Source: Echria macrotheca
Lineage: Eukaryota > Ascomycota > Sordariomycetes > Sordariales > Schizotheciaceae
Assembly: GCA_030411725.1 (NCBI GenBank)
Contig: MU839839.1
Coordinates: forward strand, 124,001-188,000
Reading direction: 5' to 3'
Length of the DNA stretch: 64,000 bases
The translations under genes and the position numbers were made by a program. Below, in pieces: positions 21,607 to 33,470 of this stretch. Position 1 is the first letter of the stretch, and every line of letters begins with the position of its first letter. A model generated the notes under the pieces. It was not told the DNA's origin and did not search any database. It was given only the letters and a program-made list of their open reading frames with translations.

Positions 21607-22819
21607 TCAAGCCACCACCACCCCTCCCCCTCCTCTTCCTCCCCCCTCGCTCCCAACCCCAACACCCAGTCCCAACCCCAACCCCACCCCTTCCTCTCCC
21701 TCCCCTCCCACCAGCCCAGTCCCAGTCCCAGTAATCCCACCCAAAACCCTCGCAACAACACTCTCAAAAGCCCCCCTCTCCATAACAGCCCCATAATGAG
21801 GACACCTCACCACCCCCCTCAACTCCCTCTTCAACTCCCCCAGCACCTCCCCACGCATAACCACACCAACCCCGAACCTCCCCACAAGCTCAAACCAAGC
21901 CTGCACAGGCGTGACCTCGAGCTCGGCCGCCGGGTTGAGACTGCACGCGAGCCCGTACAGCGTCTGCAGCGTCAGCCCGTCGGCCTGCCATTCGATCTTT
22001 TGTCCCAAATCTGAGGGCTGGGGCTGGGCGCCGCCGAAGCGCAGGAGGGGCGCGGATTTGGAGGCGGCGGTGAATACTGAGTCAGGGGCGGTGCGGAGGG
22101 CGAGGGACGAGGCCATTAGGAGGTGGCCTGATTCGCGGGAGTGGGTGTCTGGGATTGTGGAGGTGTGGAAGTGGGCTCTGCATATGTGTTCCAGTCTTTT
22201 GCAGTGTCAGTGTTAGTTTCTTGTTTGTATGTGCTTGTGTGTATGTGTTTGAGGGAGAAGGGGGGGGGGAAACGTACGCAAGGATAAAATTAATCGCTTC
22301 TTGTGTCTGGTCTGGCGTCGTCTCGGGGATCGGTGATGATCCTCCTCCCTGGGAAGAAGAAGAAGAAGAACCGTACTGGGATTCAGACGGGGACGAGGTG
22401 ATCTGGAAGGCTGGGGCGTTGAGGACCTGGTCGTATGAAAGGCTGAGCGTGATATCGTCTAGACTCTCCTGGGTAAAGTCAAAGTTGAAATCCATTTCTG
22501 GTGTTGTCTCTTGTTGCTGTTTTTGTTGGTGACTGAGAAAAATCTGCGAGCGGATGGAATCGTTCTCCCGCCGGAGTTGTTGGGCCTGCCTTTGGGTCGT
22601 CGAGATCAGATCCCGATACGAGGCCACGTCGATCTCGAGCTGTTTTACGTAGTTTGCTTTGCGCTGGCGGTGCTGGATCTGGGCCTTGCGCACCTGGGCG
22701 CGCCTCAGCTGGGCCTTGTCGAGGTCCGAGGACTTTTCCGGGCTGGTGTTGTTGTTGTTGTTGTTGCCTGTGAGGGGGGTTTTAGTCTTGAGGAGGAGGG
22801 AGAGGACTAGGTTGGGCAT
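21607..22819 (-). CDS. bZIP transcription factor
   Basis: Exons 22819-22278 and 22195-21607 with an 82-nt intron (GTACGT...AAAAG) give 376 aa. Residues about 30-95 form a basic region (RRAQVRKAQIQHRQRKANYV, with the N-x7-R-type spacing altered to Q-x-x-H-R-Q-R-K) and then a heptad segment (LEIDVASYRDLI). This is the type seen in fungal bZIP proteins with a C-terminal DUF3425-like helical domain. After splicing, INFILA-LEHICRAHF begins that domain, ending near CPHYGAVMERGAF. The last 45 residues are a low-complexity Gly/Val/Leu tail. A Ser/Gln/Asn-rich middle suggests an activation region. The acceptor is AAG; a CAG 15 nt downstream would also keep frame and remove LEHIC, but the conserved-looking LEH start favours the AAG site. 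Target genes are unknown. Confidence 0.82.
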
Positions 22820-24578
22820 GGTGAAGACTGATGGGAAATAAAGGGGGGAGGGGGAGAACGGGAGGGAAATAAACGTGGGGGGGTGGTTGGTTTATATACG
22901 GAGACGCAGAGGGGGAGTGTCTGAGAAAGAGAAAAAAACATCAACTGGGGGTGCTGACCGCAGGTGGTCGATGGCTGTTGGCCGTTGAGTGTCCACAACA
23001 CCCACTCGGGCGTATCAGTAAACTCATCAGTGATCTGACAACGTCTTAGATCTCAAATACTTGTCAGACCTCTAAGTGTGTTTTATGCAATGGGCTGTGC
23101 GTTGTGTCGCGTTCCGTGCTCGCATTTGCATCTTGCGTCTTGCATTCCCGCCCCCAACCCGACCGGCTTATTGTCCGCGCTCACCTCATCGATGTCTGGA
23201 GTCTGTATGTTGAAATAGACACCCCCATAATCCATACAACACATGGGGAAAAAAGAGAGGACAGGGAAGAGAAGTTTAAAAAAAAGGAGGAAGAAAACGA
23301 ACAAGGGAGATGAGAAGAGGAAAACAAAAAACCAACCATCCTTGGATCCTTCACCTGTCTCGACCGTCCCCATCGAGGACGACGACACAAACGTGATCCC
23401 CCGCCGCTGCTGGTCCGCTCCCCCCGCCGCCGCGTCCCCGCGCCGCCCCCGTTTCCAAAACGACGTGAATGAAGGCCGGAGACTGTTTCCGTCGTGATCA
23501 TCCTGCCCGCCGTCGGGTATTGGCTGCGTCTGCCTTGGGTCCATCCCTGCCGCCTTGGTGGTGGTGTTGGTGGACAAGCCTTCCAACCCGCTCTTCGGCT
23601 CCGGATTCTTGGCGCTTGGCTTTCTCTCGGCCTTTTGTAGGGTTCTTCTTGGGATAATAGCCGTATCCTTCAATCGGATAAATTATTAGAGACTCGGTTA
23701 TTACTGTGGGTTTAGGTTTCTGTTCTTTCCCGTACCGTATGATTCCGCTTGAAGGATTCTTGAGGAGGTAGTCGTTGATTACCCTCGTCGCAGACAGAGA
23801 GGATTCGGAGTTGCTTCCTTTGGCCCCCGGAAGAAATGACAATATGCCGTATACCGTATGCCGCACTCAAATCAAGTCGGACGGCGGGCGGGGAGGAATG
23901 ACAAAAGCTTTCTCCTAAATATGAGGAGAGCAGGAGGGCGGCGGCAACGAAATCTCAAATACCTTTTCCGCCTCCCGATTCCTTCCTCCCGTCCAACGTT
24001 TCCAGCCTGACCCTCAAGAGCTTACGGTATCTCCTCCTGACAGATCATGAATTAACAAAGACAGCGAACGAACCGAACGAGAAGAAAGTGCCCTTGCAAG
24101 ATTCAATGTGTGTCTCTTCAACAATCGAGACGAAGAATGGCAAAGTGAAACCGATTCCGGATTCCAAACCAGCGACCAGAGGGGCATTTCCTCGATATAT
24201 GATTGGCCCTTAAGCGCCCGCGGGGACGGCGCGTGAATTGAGGCTGACACGACAAGGGTAGCCGATGGACAAATTATTCAGCCGAATGGAATCATCATTC
24301 ACAAGCCTCAAATACTAGACATTTTTTGATCTGTATACGGGTCATCGATACAACTGCTCCTCTTTAAGCATACATGGGCGTCCCATAACACCCCCATATC
24401 GCAATGTATACACACAGATATCTACATTCCTCCTCCTGTATGCGTCTCTCCATCATACACACCGGGATATACAAGGAAAACGCGTGGCAGCCGCGCAATG
24501 TAGGGTATGTGCAAATGTTGGCCAAGGTATAATAGAAATACAGTCCTTCTCCATCCACCAGATCATCATCTCATACGA
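22820..24578. other. Intergenic region upstream of bZIP gene
   Basis: Contains the bZIP promoter, a weak small-gene candidate at about 23200-23544 (listed separately), and the 3' flank of the Flc-like gene. A purine-rich run lies near 23240-23300. CCGTA-type near-palindromic motifs occur around 23735 and 23850. Confidence 0.5.
23200..23544 (-). CDS. Possible small two-exon protein, low confidence
   Basis: From ATG 23544 the frame MDPRQTQPIPDGG runs about 69 codons through RPSFTSFWKRGRRGD and RRGITFVSSSSMGTVETGEG. A GTTGGT donor at about 23331 precedes a T-rich stretch and a CATACAG acceptor at about 23203, which resembles an intron of about 130 nt. After that acceptor the frame would end within a few codons, or continue in the unspliced frame to a stop at 23083. 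The exon composition looks more like coding than its surroundings, but I recognise no family and the open frame upstream of this Met starts only at a TTG. It could equally be chance or a transcribed leader. Confidence 0.27.
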
Positions 24579-27045
24579 CTAATATCCTCCCCTGGACCCC
24601 GGCGGCGGCCCATAGGCTGGCCGGTAACCATACCCACCGGCCGCTCCGTATCCATAACCGCCACTGGGCTGCCCGTAGCCGCCACCAGGTTGACCGTAGC
24701 CAGGACCCGGAGCTGGTTGCGGGCGCGGCGCATATCCCGCGCTGTAACCACCCCCGGTCGGAAACCCGCCGCCGAGGTTAGGCAGCGTCGGTTGTCGTGT
24801 TTCCGCAAGGTTCTCTCGGCTGGCATTCCCCATGCCCATGGACATGGGCGTAGATGGCGTCAGCGGCCGGAAGACTGGCCCGTTGCGCGGAGCCAGCAGC
24901 GGTTTGTCACTTCCAGACGAGTAGAGGCGGTCAGGGGACGAGTCGCGCGACGGTGGCGGCACATCCTTAGTCTCGGTGGCATAACCCGTCTTGCCAATCG
25001 AAAAAGACTCGGGCATCGGCGGGATCGGATCGGTCTTGCGGTCGAGCAGGAGCGAGTTCCGCGCATCAAGCGGCGTGAGCGTGTCGCGCTGCTGCATCTT
25101 TTCCATCTCCTTCCTGCGCTTCCTGTGCGGGTTCTGCTTGCAGCAGGCGCTAATGGCGTTCCAGGCAATCAAGATCGCCAGGATACCAGTCAGTGCCGAC
25201 TGGATGGCAATAAGCACCACTCCGGTAACCGTCTGGGTCGTCTGGGCAATGCCAAACTGCTCGACAAAGATCAAAATACAGCAGACCGAAAGCACCCGCA
25301 CAACTTGGATGGCAACGTTGATGATGTTGCTCGATCGACGTTCGTATGGACGGCTCCAGATCAGGAGAATCAGCATCACGCCCTCGACGATGAGCTGGGC
25401 GATCGTCTGCGCCATGCCGTGTCCGTCCATGGCCGCCAACGTAACACCCTTGACAAACATGTATACGATGGTCGGCACAAAGATCCACCAATAGTCCTTG
25501 CGGTATGACTCGTAGAACAGGCTGTACTTGACCCAGATGCTCTTGTCCTCGTAGAGCCCGGTGATGTCTCCCTCCATTCTCCGCAGCTTGCGGGCGGTAC
25601 TCCAGATCTTGTAGCAGAAGAAGGCCAAGATGCCGGTGAAGATTGCGAGTGTGACGCCGGCCAGCGTTTTGGCCACGTACGAGTCGCCCTGCGTAAACTG
25701 GAAGACGCAGTAGAGGACCCAGACACCGTACAGAAGCAGAATCAACGACGTGATGGCACGTCCGATTGAGCCCCAGTAGTGCTTCCGGAATCCAGAGAGC
25801 GACTTGGGGAAGCTTCCAAACAAGGCCCAGAACTCCAGAATGAGCTTGACGAGCAAGATGCCGACGGCAATGGCAGCAATGATGATGGCAACAATCAGCA
25901 AAACCGTCATGAAGGTGTTTGCCGACGGAATGCTGAGCTCTTGGACATATCCCTGGATACCCGAGACCGCGACGCGGATGCTCTCAGGGGCGCCGTCGGC
26001 CGGCGAGCTGTCCCCGGGTGCTGTGGTATTCACACTGGTCTCGATCTGACGTGCGACAAGTACCGAAAAGTCGTCAAACGCCCTCTTCATCTTGGCAGGT
26101 CCCTTGAGGGCACTCGTCGATCCGTCGGGATAGACAAGCGTGGCGTTTCTCAGAAACTCGGTGTTCATCTCAGTCAGATTTCCGCCCGTCGAGGCTCGGA
26201 AGCTGTCGATCGATCTTTGGAGTGAATCCCAGGGAACCAAACCGGTCGAAAAGCCAAAGTTCTTGGCAAAACTCCGATAGACCTGAGGATAGTTGACCGA
26301 AAGCATGCCGTTCATGGCCATGCCCTGAAACCAGCCAAAAACCTCGCCGAAACTGGGGCTGATGGTTCCCATCCCACCGGCCGCCGAGCTCCCTCCAACG
26401 GCAGCGCCGCCTCCAGCAAAGGCGGCTCCCACGGCCGATACACCACCCAGGACAAGCGCCGCTCCAGCTACAGTAGCGGCGACATACGACACGGCAGGCA
26501 CGCTTGCCGTCTTGCCGTTGGTGACAGTCGACTGAATGCATGCCACCTTGGCGCCTGTGTCCTTGGATTCCAGTGTGAGAGTGGCCATCGCCGCAATATC
26601 CGGTACTTGAAAGGCGATTGCTGGAACCATGTCGGCATACTGGGCGGGAATTGCCTGACTGCCCTTTGCTGAGAATGTACCGGCAGGAACTTATACCGTC
26701 AGTACTTTACTTGGTTCGAAGAGACCAATACATACCTGGACACAGCTGCTTCACGAAAGTCCCGGGCGAGCATGGGTCAAAAGAGTTGGAGTAGATCTGG
26801 TTGCCATATGCCGTGACATTGAGCGTGGCCGTCACGTTCTGGATCTTGGTACTCGTCCCGGCCACATCAAACGATACCGTCTTGTTGTCGTTGTTGTACT
26901 TGATATTCACCCGCTGCACCGTCACCGTTGCGTTCTCATTGCAACTGCTGAAGCCGCTCGTCTCGAGAACTTCGACGCCGACAACACTGGTGGCCAAAAT
27001 CGAGGCCGCCACCACGGCCCTGAGGAGCCTCCTCCCCATCGTCAT
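24579..27045 (-). CDS. Flc/TRP-ML family membrane protein
   Basis: Exons 27045-26736 and 26689-24579 with a 46-nt intron (GTATGT...TATAAG) give 806 aa. A signal peptide (RRLLRAVVAASILATSVVG) leads into an ML-like lumenal domain with paired cysteines (up to about residue 160). A Gly/Ala-rich hydrophobic stretch lies at 165-195, then a lumenal segment. A polytopic TRP-like domain covers about 357-625, with conserved stretches such as FWALFGSFPKSL and WSRPYERRSSN. The cytosolic tail ends in Gly/Tyr/Pro repeats (GYGQPGGGYGQPSGG). This order (ML then TRP) is that of fungal FLC proteins and fission yeast Pkd2, implicated in FAD import into the ER, calcium homeostasis and wall integrity. Two in-frame Met codons (27045 and 27039) precede the signal peptide; either could be used. 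Intron 1 again ends AAG. Confidence 0.9.
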
Positions 27046-29984
27046 ATCGAAAGATTGTGTTGTTTGTTGTTTTGGGGCTGATATATCCCACTATTCTCCC
27101 TTGGTGTTCTCTGTCATAAAATCATGGACGCTAAAGATGGTGTGGTATCTCGTTGGTTGTTCTTGTAGTCGTAATGGAAGTGTTTGGTCGTAGGTTCAGC
27201 GATTGGAAACGATGTCTTCGAGGCCGGTCGGTATTCAAGAAAAATAAAAATAAAACCACAAAAAACGAACAATCAACGTCCGGGTCAAGAAACACGGCCG
27301 AGGATCAACCTGGAACGAACGAAAGAGAGCGAGGGCAACAAGTTGCCTCTCGAAGGAAAAGAAGCTCTCGTCTCGCGGTGGACTTGGACCAGCGAAACTA
27401 TTCAGATGGATGCTCCAAAAGAGACGGAGAGAACAGAGAAAGACAGAAAAAGCGGCCAAGGCACACAAAAGAGGTAGCTGGCTCCCCCTCGCCCTGGCGG
27501 CCAGCGAGCGGGTATCTGAAACCCCGTCGACCACAGCGACGACGATGGGCAGCGCGTGGTGGCGGAGGGGAGGGGTTGATCCTGGCTGCTGGAAAACGCC
27601 GTGTCCGTCTTCTGGCCCTCCCTGGGGCTTGCATCAGCGCATCCCCTGGCCGCAATTGGCCCAGGACGCGAACAGGGGAGCGGTGCGATGGAGCCGAGGC
27701 CGATCGCCAGGGCCACTCCTCAGCCAAGAGGAGACCCCAGCTGGCAAGGGAGTCGTCGACAGCACCGCCGGCCTGAAACCCTAGTGCGAAAAGGGGGGGC
27801 TGTCTTAGCGGCCTGTCATTGGTCCCGCCCGCCAGGTGCGGGGCTGTTCTGGCCCGCCACCAAGACGGTTCTTTTTCTTCTTCTTGGGTCCTCCTCGCCA
27901 CATGAAACTCGCAACGACGACGAGAATTGGGAAAAACTGTCTTTTTCCCACAAGAATACGAGACTGGCCGTTCTCGCAGGCTCGACAAATATCCATCCAG
28001 GCAAGTCCACGACAGCAACTCTTTACCCCGCTGTTTTCTGTTGCAGTGATGTCTGCTCTTGAGTCTTGAGACAAATACTCTGCAGCAACGCAACCCACCA
28101 CCAAAACAGTGCAAGCCGTGACATGTGTCTTGTCCAAAAATGTTCGGGTTATCCTGCTTTGGGAACTGCAGTCTGCAGCCCTCTCCCCCCTCCCCTGCGT
28201 CCCAACCACAGGTCGCTCGGTCGGGACCTTGCACACACACAGAGAACCACACGGCAATAAGACCTGGGTCGGTGGCGGGTGTGCGTGCGGTGGCCTCCCG
28301 CCATAACCAGAAGCATCAAGTGCATCAGAATTATGCGAGGCAGATCGACCTTTGCCGCAGGGACCACTTTGCGAACTGCACTGCTCGTGTCGAGGTTGCT
28401 GCGCCCATTGTTGGGTTCTTCAAGGCTTCTTCTTATTGGTCTGGAGCAACTCATCGAAGACCTCACTCACCGTTGGATTGTGACCGATGAAGCACGAGAC
28501 ATATTCTTTTTAAAATGTCTAGCACGTATATGAGAAGATCTATCTATATGGATGCTATCTTGAACAACCCCCCACTGATCTCTTCTCACACACGACCACC
28601 CCCTCGGTAGGTAATAATTGATCACCCAGTTCCAAGGATCATGATCTCCATGATCCGTCCGGCGGCATGACACGCCTTCATGCGGACCTCGCTACCTACC
28701 TAGCACCAGAGAAAATAACCTAGTGTACCTTGATGATCAGTCGAGACGTGCTTAAAATACTCTCTGATCAGGCTGGTCAGAAGGCTTTTAGTAGCTGTTT
28801 GTCTCGCCGGACAAACTCGATAGCTGCCAACCTTACAACGAGACAATCCCAAAGTCAGTTACACACAAAACCTCGTGTCCGTTGGACCACACTCCAGCGG
28901 CGCATCAAAAGGCACAGTATCCCCAAGTCTGACCTACCAGATTCTAGAACTACACAATACAATACATATGCATAACCAGGGAGGGGAAAAAGGCATCGGA
29001 GGGGTAGACTAAATCCTTGACCATCCATCGGTCAGCACAGTCTTACCAACAAACACTCTGATAACCTGTAAAACCCCCAAAAATTTAACACGAGGTTGAA
29101 TCCTCCAGACAGCAACATCGGACATACATATCCTCCATCCGTAAATCCAGCAAGCCTTCGTTGCGAGTTGCTGCCCAAGTCTACCTATTCCGTAGTCATC
29201 TACAAATCCCTTTATGGGTTTCCAACACAGCCCGGATCTACAGATTCACAACCAGCCACCAACCTCGGTACCAATGAAATCCATCCACCATACGGAATAC
29301 CATCCCTCATCCCTCTCTAGAGTAGAGACACCTTAGGTAGTAAGATAAAGGTATGCATTGAATAAACCCCCCACGAGATCTCGGCTCGCACCAGTCCAGT
29401 CCAGTCCAGCCTAGTCCAGCCCAGCCGAGCCCGCACGTCCTACACCAAGTAAACCAAGCAACCAAAAAGCAGCGCACGGGGCCGTCACACCGCGCCGACA
29501 TCCCGGGAGTCAGACCCCGCCAACGTCATGCGATGAACCGCTGGGTTCCACAGGTTTATTACCAAGCCCTCATGAGGCTCAAGCTCCGTTCCTGCGTGCG
29601 GCACATGGGGGAAACACAGCCACGGCGTTGCGTAGAGTATGCTCCAGTCATCAGACGATGCTGCCAACGAGTCATGATCGACGCAGGGACTCACTCGCGA
29701 GCAACAACAGATATACTAATAAAAAAAGTGTCAAACGTCGAATCGTATTCATAACCTCGTAGCTTGATAACATCGCCTCCTTAACAACCCGCTGAACCCT
29801 CCCAAAATATGAACTTTTACAGACAACAAAGCCCCGAGATCTTCTTGATCCGTTAAACTCCCTGTAAACTTCCAACAAACGCCCCCATATACTCCAAATA
29901 GATGGTTATCACATATAAAATAAAACAAAAACAAAGGGTATCATGTCCCATCGAGCCTGCCCGGTTCAGCACCGCATCGTATAC
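27046..29984. other. Gene-free tract between Flc-like and zinc-finger genes
   Basis: No supportable gene in 2.9 kb. The left part holds the Flc-like promoter. The longest frame (284 codons, minus, 27398-28252) is arginine/cysteine-rich, has frames open against it on the other strand and no recognisable domain, so I reject it. The right part (about 28700-29984) is more A/T-rich with GTCCA-type repeats near 29395-29430 and probably includes the 3' UTR of the zinc-finger gene. Confidence 0.5.
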
Positions 29985-32900
29985 CTAGCCGTAAAAAGGA
30001 CCTGGCCCCTGATTCGGCGAGTGCGAGTACGGCGAGACCGAACCTTGCGGCGTATAATGTTGCTGCTCCGCCCCGGCACTGTTGGGATCCATCATGCCGT
30101 TGTACATCGCAACCGCGTTCGGATCCTGCAGCCCCAGCGCGTTGCTCGTGATAGCAGCAAAATCGCCGACATCAGGAGTGACCGAGATGTACTGGTTTGG
30201 GCTGGTGTTCATATACCCGCCCGCTGTTGTCACGGGAAGACCAGAATAAGCCTGCATGTCGATATTCCCAAAACCCGGATGGCCGACGGCGTGGTTGGGC
30301 GACGTCTGGACGCTAAGCGGCGCTTGAGCCATGGTCTGCATCCCGTTGAAGCCGGTGCTGTACATGTTATAGTCTTGAGGAACGATAGGGTACATGAACG
30401 GGCGCCCCGGTTGTTGAGGCGACGGCGAGAAGCCTATCGGGTGCGCCATCGGCGGATGGCTAACGGCCGGCGATGAATCATAAGACAGTGCTTCCGATTT
30501 GACGGGGAAATTCGGAGCGAACGTCCGCGGAGGTGGGTTCTCAACCGGGCTGATGATGGTGTCCGCTTCCAGCTCCTTGCGTTGCACAAGCTTGAGAATC
30601 GGCAAGCTGATCTGCTCCATGTGCTTGGCAAGATGAACGGTCAGCTTCTTCCATGTTGGGAACGTCTTTCCACAAAACCGGCACGGCTCGTTATATGGCA
30701 TATCGCGAGTCTCCTTGTGGCACTGCTCCACCTTTTGCCATGTGGGATCTAGCCCTCCAGCACGCTTGATGGCCGCCTTCGTCTTGACTTTCGGCTCGGG
30801 ATATTTGTGCTCGCGGACAAGATGCTGAAGGAAGTTATCTCGGCGGTAGCATACGTGGCGGCAGTCCTCAACATCGCAATCCCACCATTCCAGATGACGA
30901 TGGCCCTCGTTCTCATGACGAACCCAGTCGGCTTTCCTCTTGAAGATCTTGGGGTCTCTGCAACTCTGCCAGGTGCAGGTAAACGGCTGGACATCCTCAT
31001 GGACATGCTTCGTCCAGTCAGACGGTTTCTGGAACTTCTTGGCCTGGAAACAGAGCTGACACTCGAACTCAGCCGGTAGGATGGTAGCTGGCGGCATGGG
31101 GATGTCTTGAGGGAAGCTCTCGGGGCTGATCACGCCCGGGCCTTCAAGCGGTGTAATGTCCCCATCCGAGCCGTCAAACCCCGCCGAGAGCGGACCGAAC
31201 CCGCGTGTATCACTTTTTGTGTCCAGAATTCTTGGACTACCCCCGAGGTCCATGCACAGGGGGCCACAGGCACAGTTCTTGTTTGCCGTCGATTGTAGAT
31301 GCTTCACCTTGGCGTTGAGGAGAGTCTTGTAGCGAATTATTTGCTGGTACGCTATCCGCTCGACCAGGAAGTTGTTTTTCGTCGTTGCGAGTGTGGGGTT
31401 CAGCTTCAAAATGTGCTGCTGGAAACCAGCAAGGTTTGGCGTGATCTCGTCAATCATCTTATCCGCTTCCGATCTCAATTCCTTGTCCTCGTAGGTCTCT
31501 TCCTCGTCCTCATCCTCGTCGTCGGCATCTGCGAGAGTAAGGGCAGGGTTGGCTAGATGGGCCACCGGGGGACCTCCGGTCTTCTTCCACATGTCGGCGA
31601 GACTGGATGACTGAGGTTTGGTAAGGTCTGACTTGCTCCGACTTCGACCCAGAGGCCCAAGTGTGGGCTTCTTGACACTCAGGCCGCCGAATCCGGCCGG
31701 GCTTCTGGGAGATGTGATGGTTGGTGTAGCGCTGATCGAACCGCTCCTGGCGTGCGTTGTGCCGATAGAGGCGGCTCTGCCTCCAACAGCCAGAATAGCA
31801 GTGTTGATACTCGGCACGTTCTGCTTTTTGCCCCAGCTCATGGTCCGGCCCGGAGGGGCGAGACCAGTAGGAACACGGTCCGCCGAAGAATCCGTTCCGA
31901 TGGAGCCGCTATCGTCACCATCGGCGCGGGGCCGTTTGTTCATCGAATTACTTGGTCTTCTGACGAGGCCTCGCAGCCCACCCAGGAGACTCGGCCTTCG
32001 GGGTTCTCCGCGGCTTATCGATAGCTTCTTGAGAAAGTTGCCACTTGTAATTCCTTCGACGTCGATGAGACTGGGAAGACTTCGCCGTCTTGTTCCCCAC
32101 GTCGCAGCCTTGGAGACGATGGAATCAGTGTCCTTACACATCCTCTCGAATTTTTCGATGGCAGCTTGAGACGTCTGAGGCTGAGAGCGGTCTCTGGAGA
32201 TCTCGAAAGGCAGAGGGGGGGCTTCCCAATTCCTGTTCCGGCGCATTAGCTCCACGTCTTCCTCCGTCAGCTCTCCCCCTGTTCCTGTGTAGTACAGTTG
32301 ACCTGGAACCATTGTGTTCTTGGTCTCGGCTGTCGGGTCGATCTCCCGATCCGGCAGGCCGTCGTCAATGTCCTTTGGTCGCGGAGAGGGCGGCTCTCGG
32401 ACCGGGGCGCCTGCTTGAGGGACGGTGATGATACCAATGGAGGGCGTGGCGGATCTCTCGACCCAGCTGCCAACTTGCTCATTTCGCTCCTCTACCTTCC
32501 GCTGGGCGACGATCTCATTGATAGAAGGCCCCTCACTGGGGACCCGATCCTCTGGAGGCACTCCGCTCTGGCCCGTAGCTTGGTCGGGGAGCCACCGCCC
32601 CTCGCCGTCTCGGATGGTGGAAGGTGCCGGAGGGAAGGGCTGTGGACGATCATACCCTCCGCCGTCTTCCGATAAATCGCCAAAGGTGCTGAGATGCTGA
32701 TCCGTGTCGAGGGGATACGGGACACCAGCGCCGTCTCTCCCCCACATCGAGACGGTAAGCCGCGGGCTCTGAGCGGGCATCATGTTCGCGGCGGGGGCGA
32801 GGCCGTCCTCGCTTGAGCGACCACTACCGCTATTGGACGGCGTGATATGATGCCCACTCTGGCTCCCTTCCAGTGAGATGGCTGGCTGGGTCGCAATGTG

Positions 32901-33470
32901 GGTGAGTGTTTGCGCTGCAGCTCTATTCTGACGAGGGCCGGGAAACGTTGCCCTGTCCCCCTTCCTGTCGCCGTCGGGCGAGGCTGTGTGGAGCGAAGGC
33001 GTCTTATCAGGGCTCAACGGGAAGTACGCAGCGTCTTGCGGCCCAGGCTGCACATTCTCAATCGTGCCGTGAGGTCCCAACGACTGGATCAGCCCTCCGT
33101 CGTCAGGTAACTGAAGGAAGTCCTCGTCCAGGAAAGAAGGAGATCGGCCCTCGTCGAGGGTACCAAAGTTCACGCCAAAGAATGGGTCGTCAGCCTCGCT
33201 GAACTCGCTTGACTGATAGTTGACGCTTAGCGTGGATGAGTCGGCGGGAGTATACGTGTTCAGGGCGGGTGACGACGAGCTGCTTCGAAGGCGGAGCTGG
33301 GGAGAGAAGGCCGACAGATGAGCGCTGGCGGCGGCGACTGGAGTCGAGGGTGAGATGTGCTGTTGGTTGTCGTTGGACGGTAAACTGCGGGGCTCGTTCA
33401 TTCGGTCGCGCCGTGGGGCACCGGCGTCGGTGACGGATGACGGATATAGCGTGTAAGTCGAGGACGACAT
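29985..33470 (-). CDS. Intronless C2H2 zinc-finger protein
   Basis: A single frame of 1161 codons from ATG 33470 (MSSSTYTLYPSSV); the same frame has another ATG at 33587, but the first 39 residues look unlike the rest. The N-terminal 550 residues are Ser/Pro/Gly-rich and disordered, with an acidic patch (DADDEDEDEEETYEDKE). A helical block (LAGFQQHILKLNPTLATTKN) precedes the zinc region. C2H2-type fingers occupy about residues 797-960: ECQLC...H, CTWQSC...H, CDVEDC...H and a last finger CRFCGKTFPTWKKLTVHLAKH followed by ISLPIL. The Gln/Pro/Tyr-rich tail reaches GPGPFYG. This finger set with the terminal EPCRFCGKTFPTW motif is common in filamentous fungal regulators, but I cannot name an orthologue. 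A nuclear DNA-binding role is inferred. Absence of introns over 3.5 kb is notable here. Confidence 0.85.
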   Translation of the reverse strand: MSSSTYTLYPSSVTDAGAPRRDRMNEPRSLPSNDNQQHISPSTPVAAASAHLSAFSPQLRLRSSSSSPALNTYTPADSSTLSVNYQSSEFSEADDPFFGVNFGTLDEGRSPSFLDEDFLQLPDDGGLIQSLGPHGTIENVQPGPQDAAYFPLSPDKTPSLHTASPDGDRKGDRATFPGPRQNRAAAQTLTHIATQPAISLEGSQSGHHITPSNSGSGRSSEDGLAPAANMMPAQSPRLTVSMWGRDGAGVPYPLDTDQHLSTFGDLSEDGGGYDRPQPFPPAPSTIRDGEGRWLPDQATGQSGVPPEDRVPSEGPSINEIVAQRKVEERNEQVGSWVERSATPSIGIITVPQAGAPVREPPSPRPKDIDDGLPDREIDPTAETKNTMVPGQLYYTGTGGELTEEDVELMRRNRNWEAPPLPFEISRDRSQPQTSQAAIEKFERMCKDTDSIVSKAATWGTRRRSLPSLIDVEGITSGNFLKKLSISRGEPRRPSLLGGLRGLVRRPSNSMNKRPRADGDDSGSIGTDSSADRVPTGLAPPGRTMSWGKKQNVPSINTAILAVGGRAASIGTTHARSGSISATPTITSPRSPAGFGGLSVKKPTLGPLGRSRSKSDLTKPQSSSLADMWKKTGGPPVAHLANPALTLADADDEDEDEEETYEDKELRSEADKMIDEITPNLAGFQQHILKLNPTLATTKNNFLVERIAYQQIIRYKTLLNAKVKHLQSTANKNCACGPLCMDLGGSPRILDTKSDTRGFGPLSAGFDGSDGDITPLEGPGVISPESFPQDIPMPPATILPAEFECQLCFQAKKFQKPSDWTKHVHEDVQPFTCTWQSCRDPKIFKRKADWVRHENEGHRHLEWWDCDVEDCRHVCYRRDNFLQHLVREHKYPEPKVKTKAAIKRAGGLDPTWQKVEQCHKETRDMPYNEPCRFCGKTFPTWKKLTVHLAKHMEQISLPILKLVQRKELEADTIISPVENPPPRTFAPNFPVKSEALSYDSSPAVSHPPMAHPIGFSPSPQQPGRPFMYPIVPQDYNMYSTGFNGMQTMAQAPLSVQTSPNHAVGHPGFGNIDMQAYSGLPVTTAGGYMNTSPNQYISVTPDVGDFAAITSNALGLQDPNAVAMYNGMMDPNSAGAEQQHYTPQGSVSPYSHSPNQGPGPFYG

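Noticed and set aside
27398..28252. 284-codon minus-strand open frame
   Set aside because: Arg/Cys/Pro-rich, frames open on the opposite strand, no domain, and no splice-linked neighbours; typical of GC-rich non-coding sequence.
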